A DNA stretch of 64,000 nt. It comes from Gemmatimonadota bacterium (lineage in GTDB: Bacteria; Gemmatimonadota; Gemmatimonadetes; Palauibacterales; KS3-K002). A program made the position numbers and the translations under genes. How positions within the stretch are numbered: the stretch's first letter is position 1; every line of letters begins with the position of its first letter. The notes under the pieces were generated by a model that had not been told where the DNA came from, did not search any database, and saw only the letters and a list, made by a program, of their open reading frames with translations. Location: the NCBI GenBank assembly GCA_020344015.1, contig CP070812.1:3456840-3520839 (forward strand), given 5' to 3'. Shown here piece by piece: positions 17,308 to 29,666 of the stretch.

Positions 17308-18171
17308 ATGCCCGGGCCAGTCGAGACTCCGGGGACGTGCTGTGAGCCAACGCTAGGAGCGGATTTGTCGAGAGCTCAGTCGGATAGAGCGGCCCGACCG
17401 TTGCAGGGCCGCCGCATCGCCGTGACGCGCCTCGCTGCACAGGCTGAGGGGCTGATGGCCGGGCTGAGCCGGTTGGGCGCCCAGCCCGTGCATTGTCCGA
17501 CCATCCGGATAACCGAACCTCGTGATCCGACGCCGTTCCGGCAGGCGGTCCGTCGGCTGGACTCGTACGATTGGGTCGTCTTCACCAGCGCCAACGGCGT
17601 GGCGCGATTCTGGCATGAGCTGGAGACCGGCGGAGGCGGCGCGAGTTTGCCCAGCGGGATGCGGGTGGCCGCCATCGGCCCGGCCACCGCGGCGGCCCTT
17701 GAGCGGCGGGGCGTCCGGCCCGAGATCGTCCCGGAGGAGTATGTGGCTGAGGCCGTGGCCGACGCCTTGACCGGCCAGGCGGCTATCGCCGGTTGCCGTG
17801 TCCTGTTGCCTCGCGCCGCCGGCGCGCGCCAGGTTCTGCCGCAGCGGCTGCGCAGCGCGGGGGCGGAAGTCGATGAGGTGATCGCCTACGAGTCGCGGCC
17901 CGACCGCGACGGGATCGCCAGGCTCCGAGATGGCCTGCAGCGTGGCGCCTTCGACATGATCACCTTCACCGCGGCGTCGACCGTGAATCACTTCATCGAG
18001 GTCGCCGGCGCCGACCCGGGAGGCGCGCACGTTGCCACGATCGGGCCGATCACGGCCGCCGCGGCGCGCGCAGCCGGCCTGAATGTGCACGTCGTGGCCC
18101 GCGAGTATACGGAAGCGGGGCTGCTGCAGGCGATCGTCGAGTACTACGCGAACTTGAAGGAAGCCGAGTGA
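17308..18171 (+). CDS. hemD: Uroporphyrinogen-III synthase
   Basis: 287 aa; closes hydroxymethylbilane to uroporphyrinogen III in the haem pathway. The two-domain HemD pattern is present: [16 protein letters not shown] near residue 35, [28 protein letters not shown], a linker, then [14 protein letters not shown] and [16 protein letters not shown]. About 35 residues precede the domain, so a later start (for example the GTG or TTG codons near 17,367-17,400) is possible. The stop overlaps the hemB start by one base. Confidence 0.93.
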   Translation: MPGPVETPGTCCEPTLGADLSRAQSDRAARPLQGRRIAVTRLAAQAEGLMAGLSRLGAQPVHCPTIRITEPRDPTPFRQAVRRLDSYDWVVFTSANGVARFWHELETGGGGASLPSGMRVAAIGPATAAALERRGVRPEIVPEEYVAEAVADALTGQAAIAGCRVLLPRAAGARQVLPQRLRSAGAEVDEVIAYESRPDRDGIARLRDGLQRGAFDMITFTAASTVNHFIEVAGADPGGAHVATIGPITAAAARAAGLNVHVVAREYTEAGLLQAIVEYYANLKEAE

Positions 18172-19148
18172 TGGCAAAGTTCCCCACTTACCGGCCGCGG
18201 CGCCTGCGCCGAACGGAACGGCTGCGGGCGATGGTCCGCGAGACGTCGCTCGAGCCGGCCGACCTCATCGCGCCTCTCTTCGTGACCTTCCAGGATGGAC
18301 GTCACCCGGTCAGCTCCATGCCGGGCGTCGAGCAGACCTCGATCGCCGCGACGGCAGAAGAGGCCGCTCGCCTTGAGTCGCTAGGCGTGGGCGCCGTCCT
18401 CTTGTTCGGCATCCCCGACTCGAAGGACGCTCACGGCAGCCGAGCCTATGCTGCCGATGGCGAAGTGCAGCGTGCGGTCGGAGCGATCAAAGAGCAGGCG
18501 CCGGACCTGGTCGTTATCACCGATGTGTGTCTCTGCGAGTACACGGACCACGGACATTGCGGGCTGCTGACTCCGGACGGCGAGGTCCACAACGATTCGA
18601 CCCTCGAGCTCCTCGCCCGCATGGCCGTCTCACATGCCGAGGCCGGCGCCGACATCGTGGCGCCCAGCGACATGATGGACGGTCGGGTCGCCGCGATCCG
18701 CCAGGCCCTGGACGCGCAAGGTTTCTCACATACGCCGATCATGTCTTATGCAGTGAAGTACGCCTCCGCCTTCTACGGCCCGTTCCGCGAGGCGGCAGAA
18801 TCGGCACCACAGTTCGGCGACCGGAAAGGCTATCAGATGGATCCGGGGAACGTGGAAGAGGGGCTGCGGGAGGCGCGCATGGACATCGAAGAGGGTGCGG
18901 ACATTATCATGGTGAAACCCGCCCTCCCGTACCTGGATGTCATCTACCGAGTCAAGCAGGACACCGGGTACCCGCTGGCCGCCTATCACGTGTCCGGCGA
19001 GTACAGCATGATCAAGGCGGCGGCCGAGCGCGGCTGGATCGACGAGGAACGCGTGATGCTCGAAGCGGTCCAATCGATTCGGCGGGCCGGGGCCGACATG
19101 ATCATCACCTATTACGCTGGGGAGCTGGCGAGACAACTCGGAGGATAA
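18171..19148 (+). CDS. hemB: Delta-aminolevulinic acid dehydratase (porphobilinogen synthase)
   Basis: 325 aa; joins two 5-aminolevulinate molecules into porphobilinogen. Catalytic-zinc cysteines C120, C122 and C130 lie in [14 protein letters not shown], so this is the zinc-dependent type. Schiff-base lysines are K196 in AVKYAS and K249 in [13 protein letters not shown] 18171 is preferred over a GTG three bases earlier. Coupled to hemD; hemA is 27 kb away at 46,092. Confidence 0.97.
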   Translation: MAKFPTYRPRRLRRTERLRAMVRETSLEPADLIAPLFVTFQDGRHPVSSMPGVEQTSIAATAEEAARLESLGVGAVLLFGIPDSKDAHGSRAYAADGEVQRAVGAIKEQAPDLVVITDVCLCEYTDHGHCGLLTPDGEVHNDSTLELLARMAVSHAEAGADIVAPSDMMDGRVAAIRQALDAQGFSHTPIMSYAVKYASAFYGPFREAAESAPQFGDRKGYQMDPGNVEEGLREARMDIEEGADIIMVKPALPYLDVIYRVKQDTGYPLAAYHVSGEYSMIKAAAERGWIDEERVMLEAVQSIRRAGADMIITYYAGELARQLGG

Positions 19149-19150
19149 CG

Positions 19151-22435
<3,285 letters not shown>

Positions 22436-22437
22436 CG

Positions 22438-23604
22438 ATGGCGGGGCACAGGCGCGGCGGGTTGGGATGGCTCGAGCCGGCGCTGGCGGTGCTAGGCAGG
22501 CGGTATTTCGGTGGGGGAGTGATGCGGTCCGATTGGACCGCCGAGCACTGGCGGCGGGCGACAGCGGCTGCATTGGTGGAGCGGCTGGCGCCTGCGCTCG
22601 GCGAGGCCTGCTCCACCGAAGGTGTGGGCGTTCCGGGTGAGAGTTGGGCGATGCTGGCCGCGGCCCGGCTTGAGAACGAACGGAGAACCGAGGCGCAGGA
22701 GCTGGTCCTTCGGGAACTTGGCGCGGCGTTCGAGGATGCCGGCGTGCGGCCCGTCTTGTTCAAGGGCCTCGCCCTCGCCCGCCATTATCCGGCTCGTGCT
22801 GCCCGGGAAATCGGTGACATAGACCTCCTCGTCGGCCCCGGTGAGCTACGCCGTGCGGGGGATGTGTTGCAGGCCGCCGGTTACGAGCACTGGGGCGGTG
22901 GTGGGCGACTCTCCGCCCGCTATCCGCTGACCTACGGCCGTTTCACCCCGGGCAATGGAGAGGAGACGGTCGATCTCCATCCGGCTTGGCATGAGGTAAC
23001 CGTAGACGCCGGTGGCCACGACGTGGTCGTTGGGGATGCGCGAGGGCCGCTTGAGTGGGGAGAGGTCGGCGGCAGCAGCTGGGCAACCCTGCCGCCGGCC
23101 GTCGAGCTCTACGTGACTGCGGCCCACACCGTGTTACACGGCCTGCGCACGCTCTCGCTGTACCTCGACCTCGCGGTCCAAGTCGCCAAGGCGGGGGCGG
23201 TGGCGACGGAAGTGGCGAGCAGGCTGGCGCGATCCCAGGGTCGAGACAGACATCTGCGGCACGCAGTGACCGCTGCCGCGGAGCTCTTCGGCCTAGAGGT
23301 GGATTCGAAGCATCTTACCGTGCCGCGACGCCTGGGAGTTCCCGTGGCCCTGCGTCTCGGGTACACCGGTGCCGGTTTCCGTCTCCTGCCCAGCTCGCTG
23401 GTATTGGAGCTTGCGATGCGCCGCGGCCTGCGCCGCAGGCTCGACTTCGCTCGCTGGGTCCTGGGACACGGAGGGAGGGGAGAGGCTAGCGGGAAGGGCG
23501 GCCGGCCGGCGGCCCGGTTGCTCAGTATCGTGCGTGGTTTTCGCTGGTTCAAGGGCACGGTGTTGCGGTACCGCACACCGGGCTCATCGCCGTTGCGGTC
23601 GTGA
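22438..23604 (+). CDS. Nucleotidyltransferase-fold protein (NTP_transf_5-like)
   Basis: 388 aa from ATG 22438, two bases after the previous stop. The centre has the fold marks: RPVLFKGLALARHYP followed by REIGDIDLLVGPGELRRA with the DxD metal pair, and later ETVDLHPAWHEV. This fits the uncharacterised nucleotidyltransferase family (PF14907 by memory), common in exopolysaccharide gene clusters. The C-terminal half is helical and basic. Substrate unknown. Confidence 0.75.
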   Translation: MAGHRRGGLGWLEPALAVLGRRYFGGGVMRSDWTAEHWRRATAAALVERLAPALGEACSTEGVGVPGESWAMLAAARLENERRTEAQELVLRELGAAFEDAGVRPVLFKGLALARHYPARAAREIGDIDLLVGPGELRRAGDVLQAAGYEHWGGGGRLSARYPLTYGRFTPGNGEETVDLHPAWHEVTVDAGGHDVVVGDARGPLEWGEVGGSSWATLPPAVELYVTAAHTVLHGLRTLSLYLDLAVQVAKAGAVATEVASRLARSQGRDRHLRHAVTAAAELFGLEVDSKHLTVPRRLGVPVALRLGYTGAGFRLLPSSLVLELAMRRGLRRRLDFARWVLGHGGRGEASGKGGRPAARLLSIVRGFRWFKGTVLRYRTPGSSPLRS

Positions 23605-23622
23605 GCTTGGTTCGGATATAAT
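23593..23622 (+). promoter_or_regulatory. Sigma-70 promoter for ugd
   Basis: TTGCGG (23593-23598), an 18-base spacer and a perfect TATAAT (23617-23622). The -35 overlaps the end of the nucleotidyltransferase gene. It would start transcription near 23,629 and give ugd-uxs-GT2 their own promoter inside the cluster. Confidence 0.65.
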
Positions 23623-23675
23623 AGGTAGCCCGCCGGACCGCCCCCGACATCAGATCACCTTCATCCGAGACTGAT

Positions 23676-24986
23676 ATGCGCGTAGGAGTCATAGGTACCG
23701 GGTACGTCGGACTCGTCGCAGGTGCCTGCTTCGCCGAGACGGGTAACGATGTCATCTGCGGCGACGTGGACGCCGAGAAAGTCGAAGCCCTCAACCGCGG
23801 CAAGATTCCAATCTACGAGCCGGGCCTCGAGCCACTCGTCGAGAGGAACATCGCCAGGGGCCGCCTGAGGTTCACCACCGACATACCGCAGGTCGCCACC
23901 GAGTCGCGGGTCATATTCATCGCCGTCGGGACGCCGCCCGATGAGGACGGCTCCGCCGATCTGCGCCATGTGCTCGACGTCGCCAGGGTGATCGGCGAAA
24001 GCATGAAGGACGAGAAGATCGTCGTCACCAAGAGCACCGTGCCGGTGGGAACCGCAGCCCAGGTCCGTGCCGAGATCGAGATGCGAAGCACCTACCCCGT
24101 CCACGTCTGCTCCAACCCCGAGTTCCTCAAGGAGGGAGCCGCGGTGGTGGATTTCATGCGGCCGGACCGCGTCGTGGTGGGCGTCGATTCGCCAGCCGCC
24201 CGCGATGCGCTGGTCGAACTGTACGAGCCCTTCGTCCGCACGGGCAATCCGATCATTTTCATGGACATCACCAGCGCCGAGCTGACCAAGTACGCTGCCA
24301 ACGCCATGCTGGCCACCCGTATCAGCTTCATGAACGAGATGGCGCGCATTAGCGAGCTCACCGGCGCCGATGTCTCGCTGGTCCGGCGCGGTGTAGGCTC
24401 GGATCAGCGGATCGGTCCCAAGTTCCTCTTCCCGGGACCCGGCTACGGCGGCTCCTGCTTCCCCAAGGACGTAAAGGCGCTCTTGCGTACGGCAAAGGAC
24501 CACGGCTACGACTTCAAGATCCTCACGGCGGTCGAGGAGGTGAACGAGGTACAGAAGCGCCTCTTCCTCCAAAAAGTCGTAGACCACTTCGGGGAGGACC
24601 TCAGCGGGCGGACGATCGCCATCTGGGGCCTCGCCTTCAAGCCTGGCACCGACGATATGCGGGAGTCACCGTCCATTGTCCTAATCGAAGGGTTGTTGGA
24701 ACGCGGCGCTGAAGTCCGCGGCCACGATCCAGCGGCGCTCAACAGCGCGCGCCGGATCTTCGGGGACCGCGTCGCGTACTGCGAGCTCGAGTACGAGGCG
24801 CTGCAGGGTGCCGACGCCCTCATCGTCATGACCGACTGGCTCGACTATCGCAATCCGAACATGCAGCGTATCCGCGACGACTTGAAGACACCGGTCGTGT
24901 TCGACGCCCGTAACCTGTATGAGTCGTCGAAGATGAGGGAACTCGGTTTCAAGTACTACCCGCTGGGACGGGAGGCTGTAGCGTGA
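23676..24986 (+). CDS. ugd: UDP-glucose 6-dehydrogenase
   Basis: 436 aa; oxidises UDP-glucose to UDP-glucuronate with two NAD+. Rossmann start [20 protein letters not shown], central [21 protein letters not shown] in two blocks, catalytic Cys in [15 protein letters not shown], and C-terminal [15 protein letters not shown]. The product is the substrate of the next gene, which overlaps by 4 bases (GTGA). Confidence 0.96.
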   Translation: MRVGVIGTGYVGLVAGACFAETGNDVICGDVDAEKVEALNRGKIPIYEPGLEPLVERNIARGRLRFTTDIPQVATESRVIFIAVGTPPDEDGSADLRHVLDVARVIGESMKDEKIVVTKSTVPVGTAAQVRAEIEMRSTYPVHVCSNPEFLKEGAAVVDFMRPDRVVVGVDSPAARDALVELYEPFVRTGNPIIFMDITSAELTKYAANAMLATRISFMNEMARISELTGADVSLVRRGVGSDQRIGPKFLFPGPGYGGSCFPKDVKALLRTAKDHGYDFKILTAVEEVNEVQKRLFLQKVVDHFGEDLSGRTIAIWGLAFKPGTDDMRESPSIVLIEGLLERGAEVRGHDPAALNSARRIFGDRVAYCELEYEALQGADALIVMTDWLDYRNPNMQRIRDDLKTPVVFDARNLYESSKMRELGFKYYPLGREAVA

Positions 24987-25930
24987 GGGTTTTGATCACC
25001 GGAGTAGCCGGCTTCCTCGGTTCCCATCTCGCCGAGCGGTTCCTCAACGAGGGACATGAGGTCGTTGGGCTCGACAACTTCATCACCGGATCGCCCGACA
25101 ACATTAGCCAGCTGCTGGCGAACGAGCGCTTCAGCTTCTACCGCTACGATGTGACCGACTTCATCTACGTGGCAGGTGACTTGGAAGGGGTCCTGCACTT
25201 CGCGTCGCCGGCCAGCCCCATCGACTATCTGGAGCTTCCGATCCAGACCCTCAAGGTCGGCTCGCTGGGCACCCATAAGGCGCTGGGACTGGCGAAGGAC
25301 AAGGAGGCGCGGTTCCTGCTCGCCTCGACCTCGGAGGTCTATGGTGACCCGGCGATTCATCCCCAGCCGGAGTCCTATTGGGGCAACGTCAGTCCGGTAG
25401 GGCCGCGCGGGGTCTACGACGAAGCGAAGCGCTTCGCCGAGGCTCTCACCATGGCCTACCACCGCTATCACGGCGTCGATACACGGATCGCTCGCATCTT
25501 CAACACCTACGGCCCCCGCATGCGCAAGCACGACGGTCGGGTCGTGTCCAACTTCATCGTCCAAGCACTCCAGGGAGAATCGCTCACCGTCTACGGGGAC
25601 GGCTCGCAGACGCGCTCGTTCTGCTATGTCGACGACTTGATCGAAGGGATCTACCGGCTCTTCAACACCGACTATTCCGACCCGGTTAACGTCGGCAATC
25701 CGGCCGAGTTCACGGTCGCCCAGCTTGCCGAGCTCGTGGTCGAGTTGACCGGTTCAGCGGCCGGCGTCGTGTACGAGCCGCTGCCTGAAGACGATCCCAA
25801 GGTCAGGCAGCCGGACATCACACTGGCGCGCGAGTTGTTGGGTTGGGAACCGAAGATCGAACTGCGAGAGGGTCTGAGGAGGACGATCGAATACTTCTCC
25901 GGAATCGTCAAAGGCGGCTCCGGAGGCTGA
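24983..25930 (+). CDS. uxs: UDP-glucuronate decarboxylase (UDP-xylose synthase)
   Basis: 315 aa from GTG 24983. SDR with [27 protein letters not shown], the [19 protein letters not shown] region, STSEVYGDP, catalytic [11 protein letters not shown] and [10 protein letters not shown], all typical of UXS. It would turn the UDP-glucuronate made by ugd into UDP-xylose. The alternative, a dTDP-glucose dehydratase, fits the HFASPASP region less well. Confidence 0.92.
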   Translation: MRVLITGVAGFLGSHLAERFLNEGHEVVGLDNFITGSPDNISQLLANERFSFYRYDVTDFIYVAGDLEGVLHFASPASPIDYLELPIQTLKVGSLGTHKALGLAKDKEARFLLASTSEVYGDPAIHPQPESYWGNVSPVGPRGVYDEAKRFAEALTMAYHRYHGVDTRIARIFNTYGPRMRKHDGRVVSNFIVQALQGESLTVYGDGSQTRSFCYVDDLIEGIYRLFNTDYSDPVNVGNPAEFTVAQLAELVVELTGSAAGVVYEPLPEDDPKVRQPDITLARELLGWEPKIELREGLRRTIEYFSGIVKGGSGG

Positions 25931-25945
25931 GACAGGCGGGATCTG

Positions 25946-26689
25946 GTGAAGCTCTCGGTTCTGATACCCATATACAACGAGCGTGAGACGATAGAGGAGG
26001 TCGTCCGACGGGTGAAGGAGGTGCCCGTCGACAAGGAGATCATCTGTGTCGACGACTGCTCGTCGGATGGCACCCGCGACATACTCCAGCGTTTGGCGGA
26101 CGAGGGTCTGATCGATGAGCTCGTCTTGCAGCCGAAGAACCAGGGCAAAGGCGCGGCGATTCGGGCCGGCGTGGACAAGGCCACCGGAGAAGCCGCGATC
26201 ATCCAGGATGCCGACCTCGAATACGACCCCAGAGAGTACACGCGTTTGATGGGGCCGATCGAGCAGGGCAAAGCCGACGCGGTCTACGGCTCACGGTTCG
26301 CCGGCGAAGGGCCGCATCGTGTCCTCTACTTCTGGCACTACGTTGGTAACAAGCTCCTGACCCTGGTCTCCAACATGATGACGAACCTTAACCTCACCGA
26401 CATGGAAACATGCTACAAGATGTTCCGCCGGGAGGTGTTGGAGAGCTTGGAGATCGAGGAGAATCGCTTTGGCCTCGAGCCCGAGATGACGGCCAAGCTT
26501 GCCTTGGGCGGCTGGCGGATCTACGAGGTCGGGATCTCCTATAGTGGCCGTACCTACGCCGAAGGGAAGAAGATCAACTGGAAAGACGGTGTCTCGGCTT
26601 TCCGCTGCATTCTCAAATACGGCCTCTGGCGGCGCATCTTCCGCCGCCGCCGCCGCCGTTCGCTTGCCCAAGCGGCTGACAAAAAGTAG
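25946..26689 (+). CDS. Family 2 glycosyltransferase (DPM1-like)
   Basis: 247 aa from GTG 25946. GT-A fold: [46 protein letters not shown], the DxD motif in QDADLEYDP, and [15 protein letters not shown]. It resembles dolichyl-phosphate mannose synthase-type enzymes without C-terminal TM helices; the tail is a run of Arg. A sugar transfer from a nucleotide sugar to a lipid phosphate is likely; the sugar is unknown. Confidence 0.88.
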   Translation: MKLSVLIPIYNERETIEEVVRRVKEVPVDKEIICVDDCSSDGTRDILQRLADEGLIDELVLQPKNQGKGAAIRAGVDKATGEAAIIQDADLEYDPREYTRLMGPIEQGKADAVYGSRFAGEGPHRVLYFWHYVGNKLLTLVSNMMTNLNLTDMETCYKMFRREVLESLEIEENRFGLEPEMTAKLALGGWRIYEVGISYSGRTYAEGKKINWKDGVSAFRCILKYGLWRRIFRRRRRRSLAQAADKK

Positions 26690-26700
26690 GTTTCGGCTCG

Positions 26701-27419
26701 ATGAATACGGACCAGATCATCGCTAAGGGTAAGGAGTGCCTGGCGCAGAACGACTACGTCGGCGCCATCTCGGCTCTCCGAGAGGCCGCCGACCGTGAGC
26801 CAGGCTACGCCGACGTCCGCCATCTGCTGGGCCTGGCGCTCGGCTTGGCGGGGCAGCCTGAGGCGGCGCTCGAGGAATTCGACCGCGCGCTCGCCCTCAA
26901 CCCTTCCTATGTGGAGGCCACCTGAACCGGGCGATCACGCTGAATGACCTGGGCCGTTACGAAGAGGCGCGGGAAGCGTTCAGACTCGCGTGGGATAGCG
27001 ACCATTCCGCCGGCCGGCCATTCTCCCGCTCGGTGTCGGCGCGCCTTTCGAATTTGCACATGGAGCTCGGCGATCTGTACGCCGACCTTGGCTCCTATAA
27101 GGAGGCAGTGGAGCAGTACCAGAGTGCTACGAATCTGAGGCCGGACTTCCTCGACATCCGCACCAAACTGGCTCGCGCCCTCATGGAGCGGGGAGATCTC
27201 AGGAGCGCCTTGCATGAGCTCAACGGCGTTCTCGGCGAGAACCCCGAGTATGTAGAGGCGCGGGTTGCCCTCGGTTTGGTGTACTACCGAGCCGGCCAGT
27301 ACGACTCCGCGGCTGCAGAGTGGAGAACCTGCCTCAGGCAGGTTCCCGACCATCCCAAGGCCCGAGCATTCCTCAATATGCCTCGCACCCAGCTGGCCGG
27401 CGAGGAGGGAGCGGGCTGA
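26701..27419 (+). CDS. TPR repeat protein broken by a one-base frameshift
   Basis: Codons 1-73 read in one frame up to about 26,919, then hit TGA at 26,923. The same protein continues one base back: ...NPSYVEA then HLNRAITLNDLGRYEEA, so the break falls inside a TPR repeat. Restored, it is about 239 aa with five or six TPR motifs and no signal peptide. The site reads GAGGCCACCTG where GAGGCCCACCTG would be in frame, so a lost C (error or real mutation) is the simplest cause. Role: protein-protein scaffold, partner unknown. Confidence 0.8.
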
Positions 27420-28342
27420 GACCTCCGGTCAATCTCATCGCAGTAGCTGCCCTGGCCTGGTCCGCGACCGCGGCTTGTCGCGGTGACGTGCGCGACCATC
27501 TGGCACTGGGTGACCGGCTGCTCGGTGCGGGACGAGCCGAGGACGCGATGGCCGAGTACCAGGTCGCGTTGCGCCAGCGAGGCGACCAACCCGAGGTCCT
27601 CTTGCGACTCGCTCACGGCTATTCGCATCTCGATCGGCTCGACGAGACGAACGACTACTACTCGCGTCTGCTGGCCGTCGATTCTTCTTATGTCGACCAA
27701 GCGGTCGCCGACTACCTGGCGATGGCGAGGCGGGCACTCGTGGGTAACGACAGGGCGCGTTTTGCCCGCGCCCTCGAACAGCTGGAAACGGTCCGACCGG
27801 GAGCCGTACCGGATGAGCTGGCACTGCCCTTCGCCCGCTACTACTACGAGCTCGGTGAGCACACCAGCGCTCTGCCGCTGTACCTTGCCGCCCTGGCGGT
27901 CCAGCCGGAGGTCGTGGAGCCGACGGTCGATTACGAGCTGGGCCGCATATATTACGAGCTGAATGAGTGTGGCCGGGCGCTCGACCACTTCAGGGCCTTT
28001 CTGGCCACCCGCCCGAGCGGCGAAGTGAGGCGCGACTCGCGCTGGCACGCCGGTCAATGCGCCTTTCGCCTGGCGCAGAAAGACCGCTTGGCTGGCAGAC
28101 CGACGGAGGCGCTGGCCGGCTTCGAGGAGGTTATCGGCCTCGGTGCTCCCCAGACGCTGCTCGATGACGCCTGGTTCGAGCGCGGCGAAATCCTCTTCTC
28201 ACTCGGCGAGTACGACGAAGCAGTACGATCGTATCAGCGGGTTCTCGAGCTGAACCCGAGCCGGGTCGGCCGCAAAGTCCGACAGGCGGAGGACCGAATC
28301 CGCAGCATCCGCTACAGAAGTACTGAGGAGGAGAGAGAGTGA
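27416..28342 (+). CDS. TPR lipoprotein, probable CTG start
   Basis: 308 aa if it starts at CTG 27416. No ATG, GTG or TTG lies between the upstream stop and the signal peptide. CTG has GAGGAGGGAG five bases upstream and makes a CTGA overlap with the previous stop, like its neighbours. The result is a clean lipoprotein signal, MRPPVNLIAVAALAWSATAA before Cys21. The mature part is TPR-like with VLLRLAHGY, YYYELGEHTSALPLYL and ILFSLGEYDEAVRSYQRVL. Likely envelope-anchored, next to bamD. Confidence 0.8.
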   Translation: MRPPVNLIAVAALAWSATAACRGDVRDHLALGDRLLGAGRAEDAMAEYQVALRQRGDQPEVLLRLAHGYSHLDRLDETNDYYSRLLAVDSSYVDQAVADYLAMARRALVGNDRARFARALEQLETVRPGAVPDELALPFARYYYELGEHTSALPLYLAALAVQPEVVEPTVDYELGRIYYELNECGRALDHFRAFLATRPSGEVRRDSRWHAGQCAFRLAQKDRLAGRPTEALAGFEEVIGLGAPQTLLDDAWFERGEILFSLGEYDEAVRSYQRVLELNPSRVGRKVRQAEDRIRSIRYRSTEEERE

Positions 28343-29079
28343 GGCAGTTGGCCTACCTGTCGCTTCTGCTGCTGGCGGCGTCGGCGGTCCTGGGATGTCC
28401 CAAGGAGCTGCCACCCGAGCTGCCGGCCGATGAGCTCTACCGTATCGGGCTCGAGAAGTTCGAGAGGCGGGATTGGAACGGCACCATCGAGGCGATGCAG
28501 CGGTTCGTGATGACGGATCCCGGGGCCGCGAGAGTCGACAGCGCCCAGCTGCTCACCGGTGAAGCGTATTTCAACCAGAAGCAGTACTTGACCGCCGCAG
28601 CCGAGTTCCTGCGACTGGCGCAGGACCGCCCGGCCGGGCGGCTCGCCGACCTGGCCCGCTACCGGGCCTGTGAGTCCTACTACGAGCTGTCACCGCGTCC
28701 GGAGCTCGACCAGGAATTCACCGAGCAGGCGATCAACGAGTGTCGCGCCGTTGTGCTGCTCTATCCGGGTAGCCCGTACGCCGAGTCTGCCGTTCAGCGG
28801 GTTTTGGAACTCACGAACAGGATCGCGCGTAAGTACTACCTAAATGGCGTCTACTATTACAGGCGAAAAGCCTATGACTCGGCTATCGTCTACCTCGAAT
28901 ACATGCTGGAGACGTATCGGGGCTCGGAGGTGGAGCCCGAGGCTTTACTGAAGCTCTACGAGGCCTACGTCAAGCTCGGCTACACGGACGAAGCCGATCG
29001 GACGCGGAACCGGCTACTTCGGGACTACCCGGATAGCCCTGAAGCGCGCGAGCTTCGTGGGAATTCGCCGGTAAGATGA
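28339..29079 (+). CDS. bamD: Outer-membrane assembly lipoprotein BamD
   Basis: 246 aa from GTG 28339. Lipoprotein signal peptide ends LAASAVLGC (lipobox Cys20). The mature protein has the BamD/YfiO TPR series: PADELYRIGLEKFERRDW, AQLLTGEAYFNQKQYLTAA, YPGSPYAESA, YYYRRKAYDSAIVYLEYML. BamD works with BamA in inserting beta-barrels. Overlaps nadD by 4 bases (ATGA). Confidence 0.92.
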   Translation: MRQLAYLSLLLLAASAVLGCPKELPPELPADELYRIGLEKFERRDWNGTIEAMQRFVMTDPGAARVDSAQLLTGEAYFNQKQYLTAAAEFLRLAQDRPAGRLADLARYRACESYYELSPRPELDQEFTEQAINECRAVVLLYPGSPYAESAVQRVLELTNRIARKYYLNGVYYYRRKAYDSAIVYLEYMLETYRGSEVEPEALLKLYEAYVKLGYTDEADRTRNRLLRDYPDSPEARELRGNSPVR

Positions 29080-29666
29080 GGCTTGGCATCTTCGGTGGGT
29101 CGTTCGATCCACCTCACGTTGGTCACCTGATCGTAGCAGACGACGCCGTGGCGGCTTTGGGCCTCGACCGCCTGCTCTTCGTCCCGACGGGCCATCACCC
29201 GCTCAAGCAAGCCCGCGTCGAAGCGCCTGGCGACCTGCGTCTGGAGATGGTCGAAGCGGCTACGGCAACCAGCGAGGCGTTCGAGCCTGATGGTCGCGAG
29301 ATCCGCCGCCCCGGTCCCTCCTATACTGTCGATACGATGGCTGAGCTGCAGGCGGAGAACCCGGGTGCCGACCTGGTTTTACTCGTCGGCGCGGATATAC
29401 TTGGCGAGTTGCACCACTGGCAGCGGGTCGAGGAGATAGCAAGGCGCGCCCGGATCGCGGTCATGTCCCGGCCCGACGCGCCGGCCGTCGAGCCGAAGGT
29501 CGACGTCGACTTCGTCAGCGTCGAGGTGACCTACATCGCCATCTCCTCCAGCGATGTGCGCGAGCGGGTCAGGGCCGGAAAGCCCTATCGTTACCTGGTA
29601 CCGGACCCGGTTTACGACGTAATCGAAGGACATTCGTTGTACCGGAACCAAATAGACGAAGAATGA
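29076..29666 (+). CDS. nadD: Nicotinate-nucleotide adenylyltransferase
   Basis: 196 aa; NaMN + ATP gives deamido-NAD. Start MRLGIFGGSFDPPHVGHLIV contains GSFDPPHxGH of the nucleotidyltransferase superfamily; PTGHHPLK, RRPGPSYTVDTMAEL, LLVGADILGELHHWQR and ISSSDVRERVRAGKPYRYLV follow in order. Overlaps bamD and secA by 4 bases each. Confidence 0.95.
   Translation: MRLGIFGGSFDPPHVGHLIVADDAVAALGLDRLLFVPTGHHPLKQARVEAPGDLRLEMVEAATATSEAFEPDGREIRRPGPSYTVDTMAELQAENPGADLVLLVGADILGELHHWQRVEEIARRARIAVMSRPDAPAVEPKVDVDFVSVEVTYIAISSSDVRERVRAGKPYRYLVPDPVYDVIEGHSLYRNQIDEE

Noticed and set aside
18527-19150. Long N-terminal extension of the nucleotide sugar dehydrogenase
   Set aside because: The frame is open through hemB, but the sequence is an Arg/Gly-rich shadow; the enzyme family starts at about 19,175-19,200 and a TTG with SD is at 19,151.
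23605-23675. Small RNA behind the strong -10
   Set aside because: The TATAAT is well placed to serve ugd, 54 bases downstream, and no terminator lies between.
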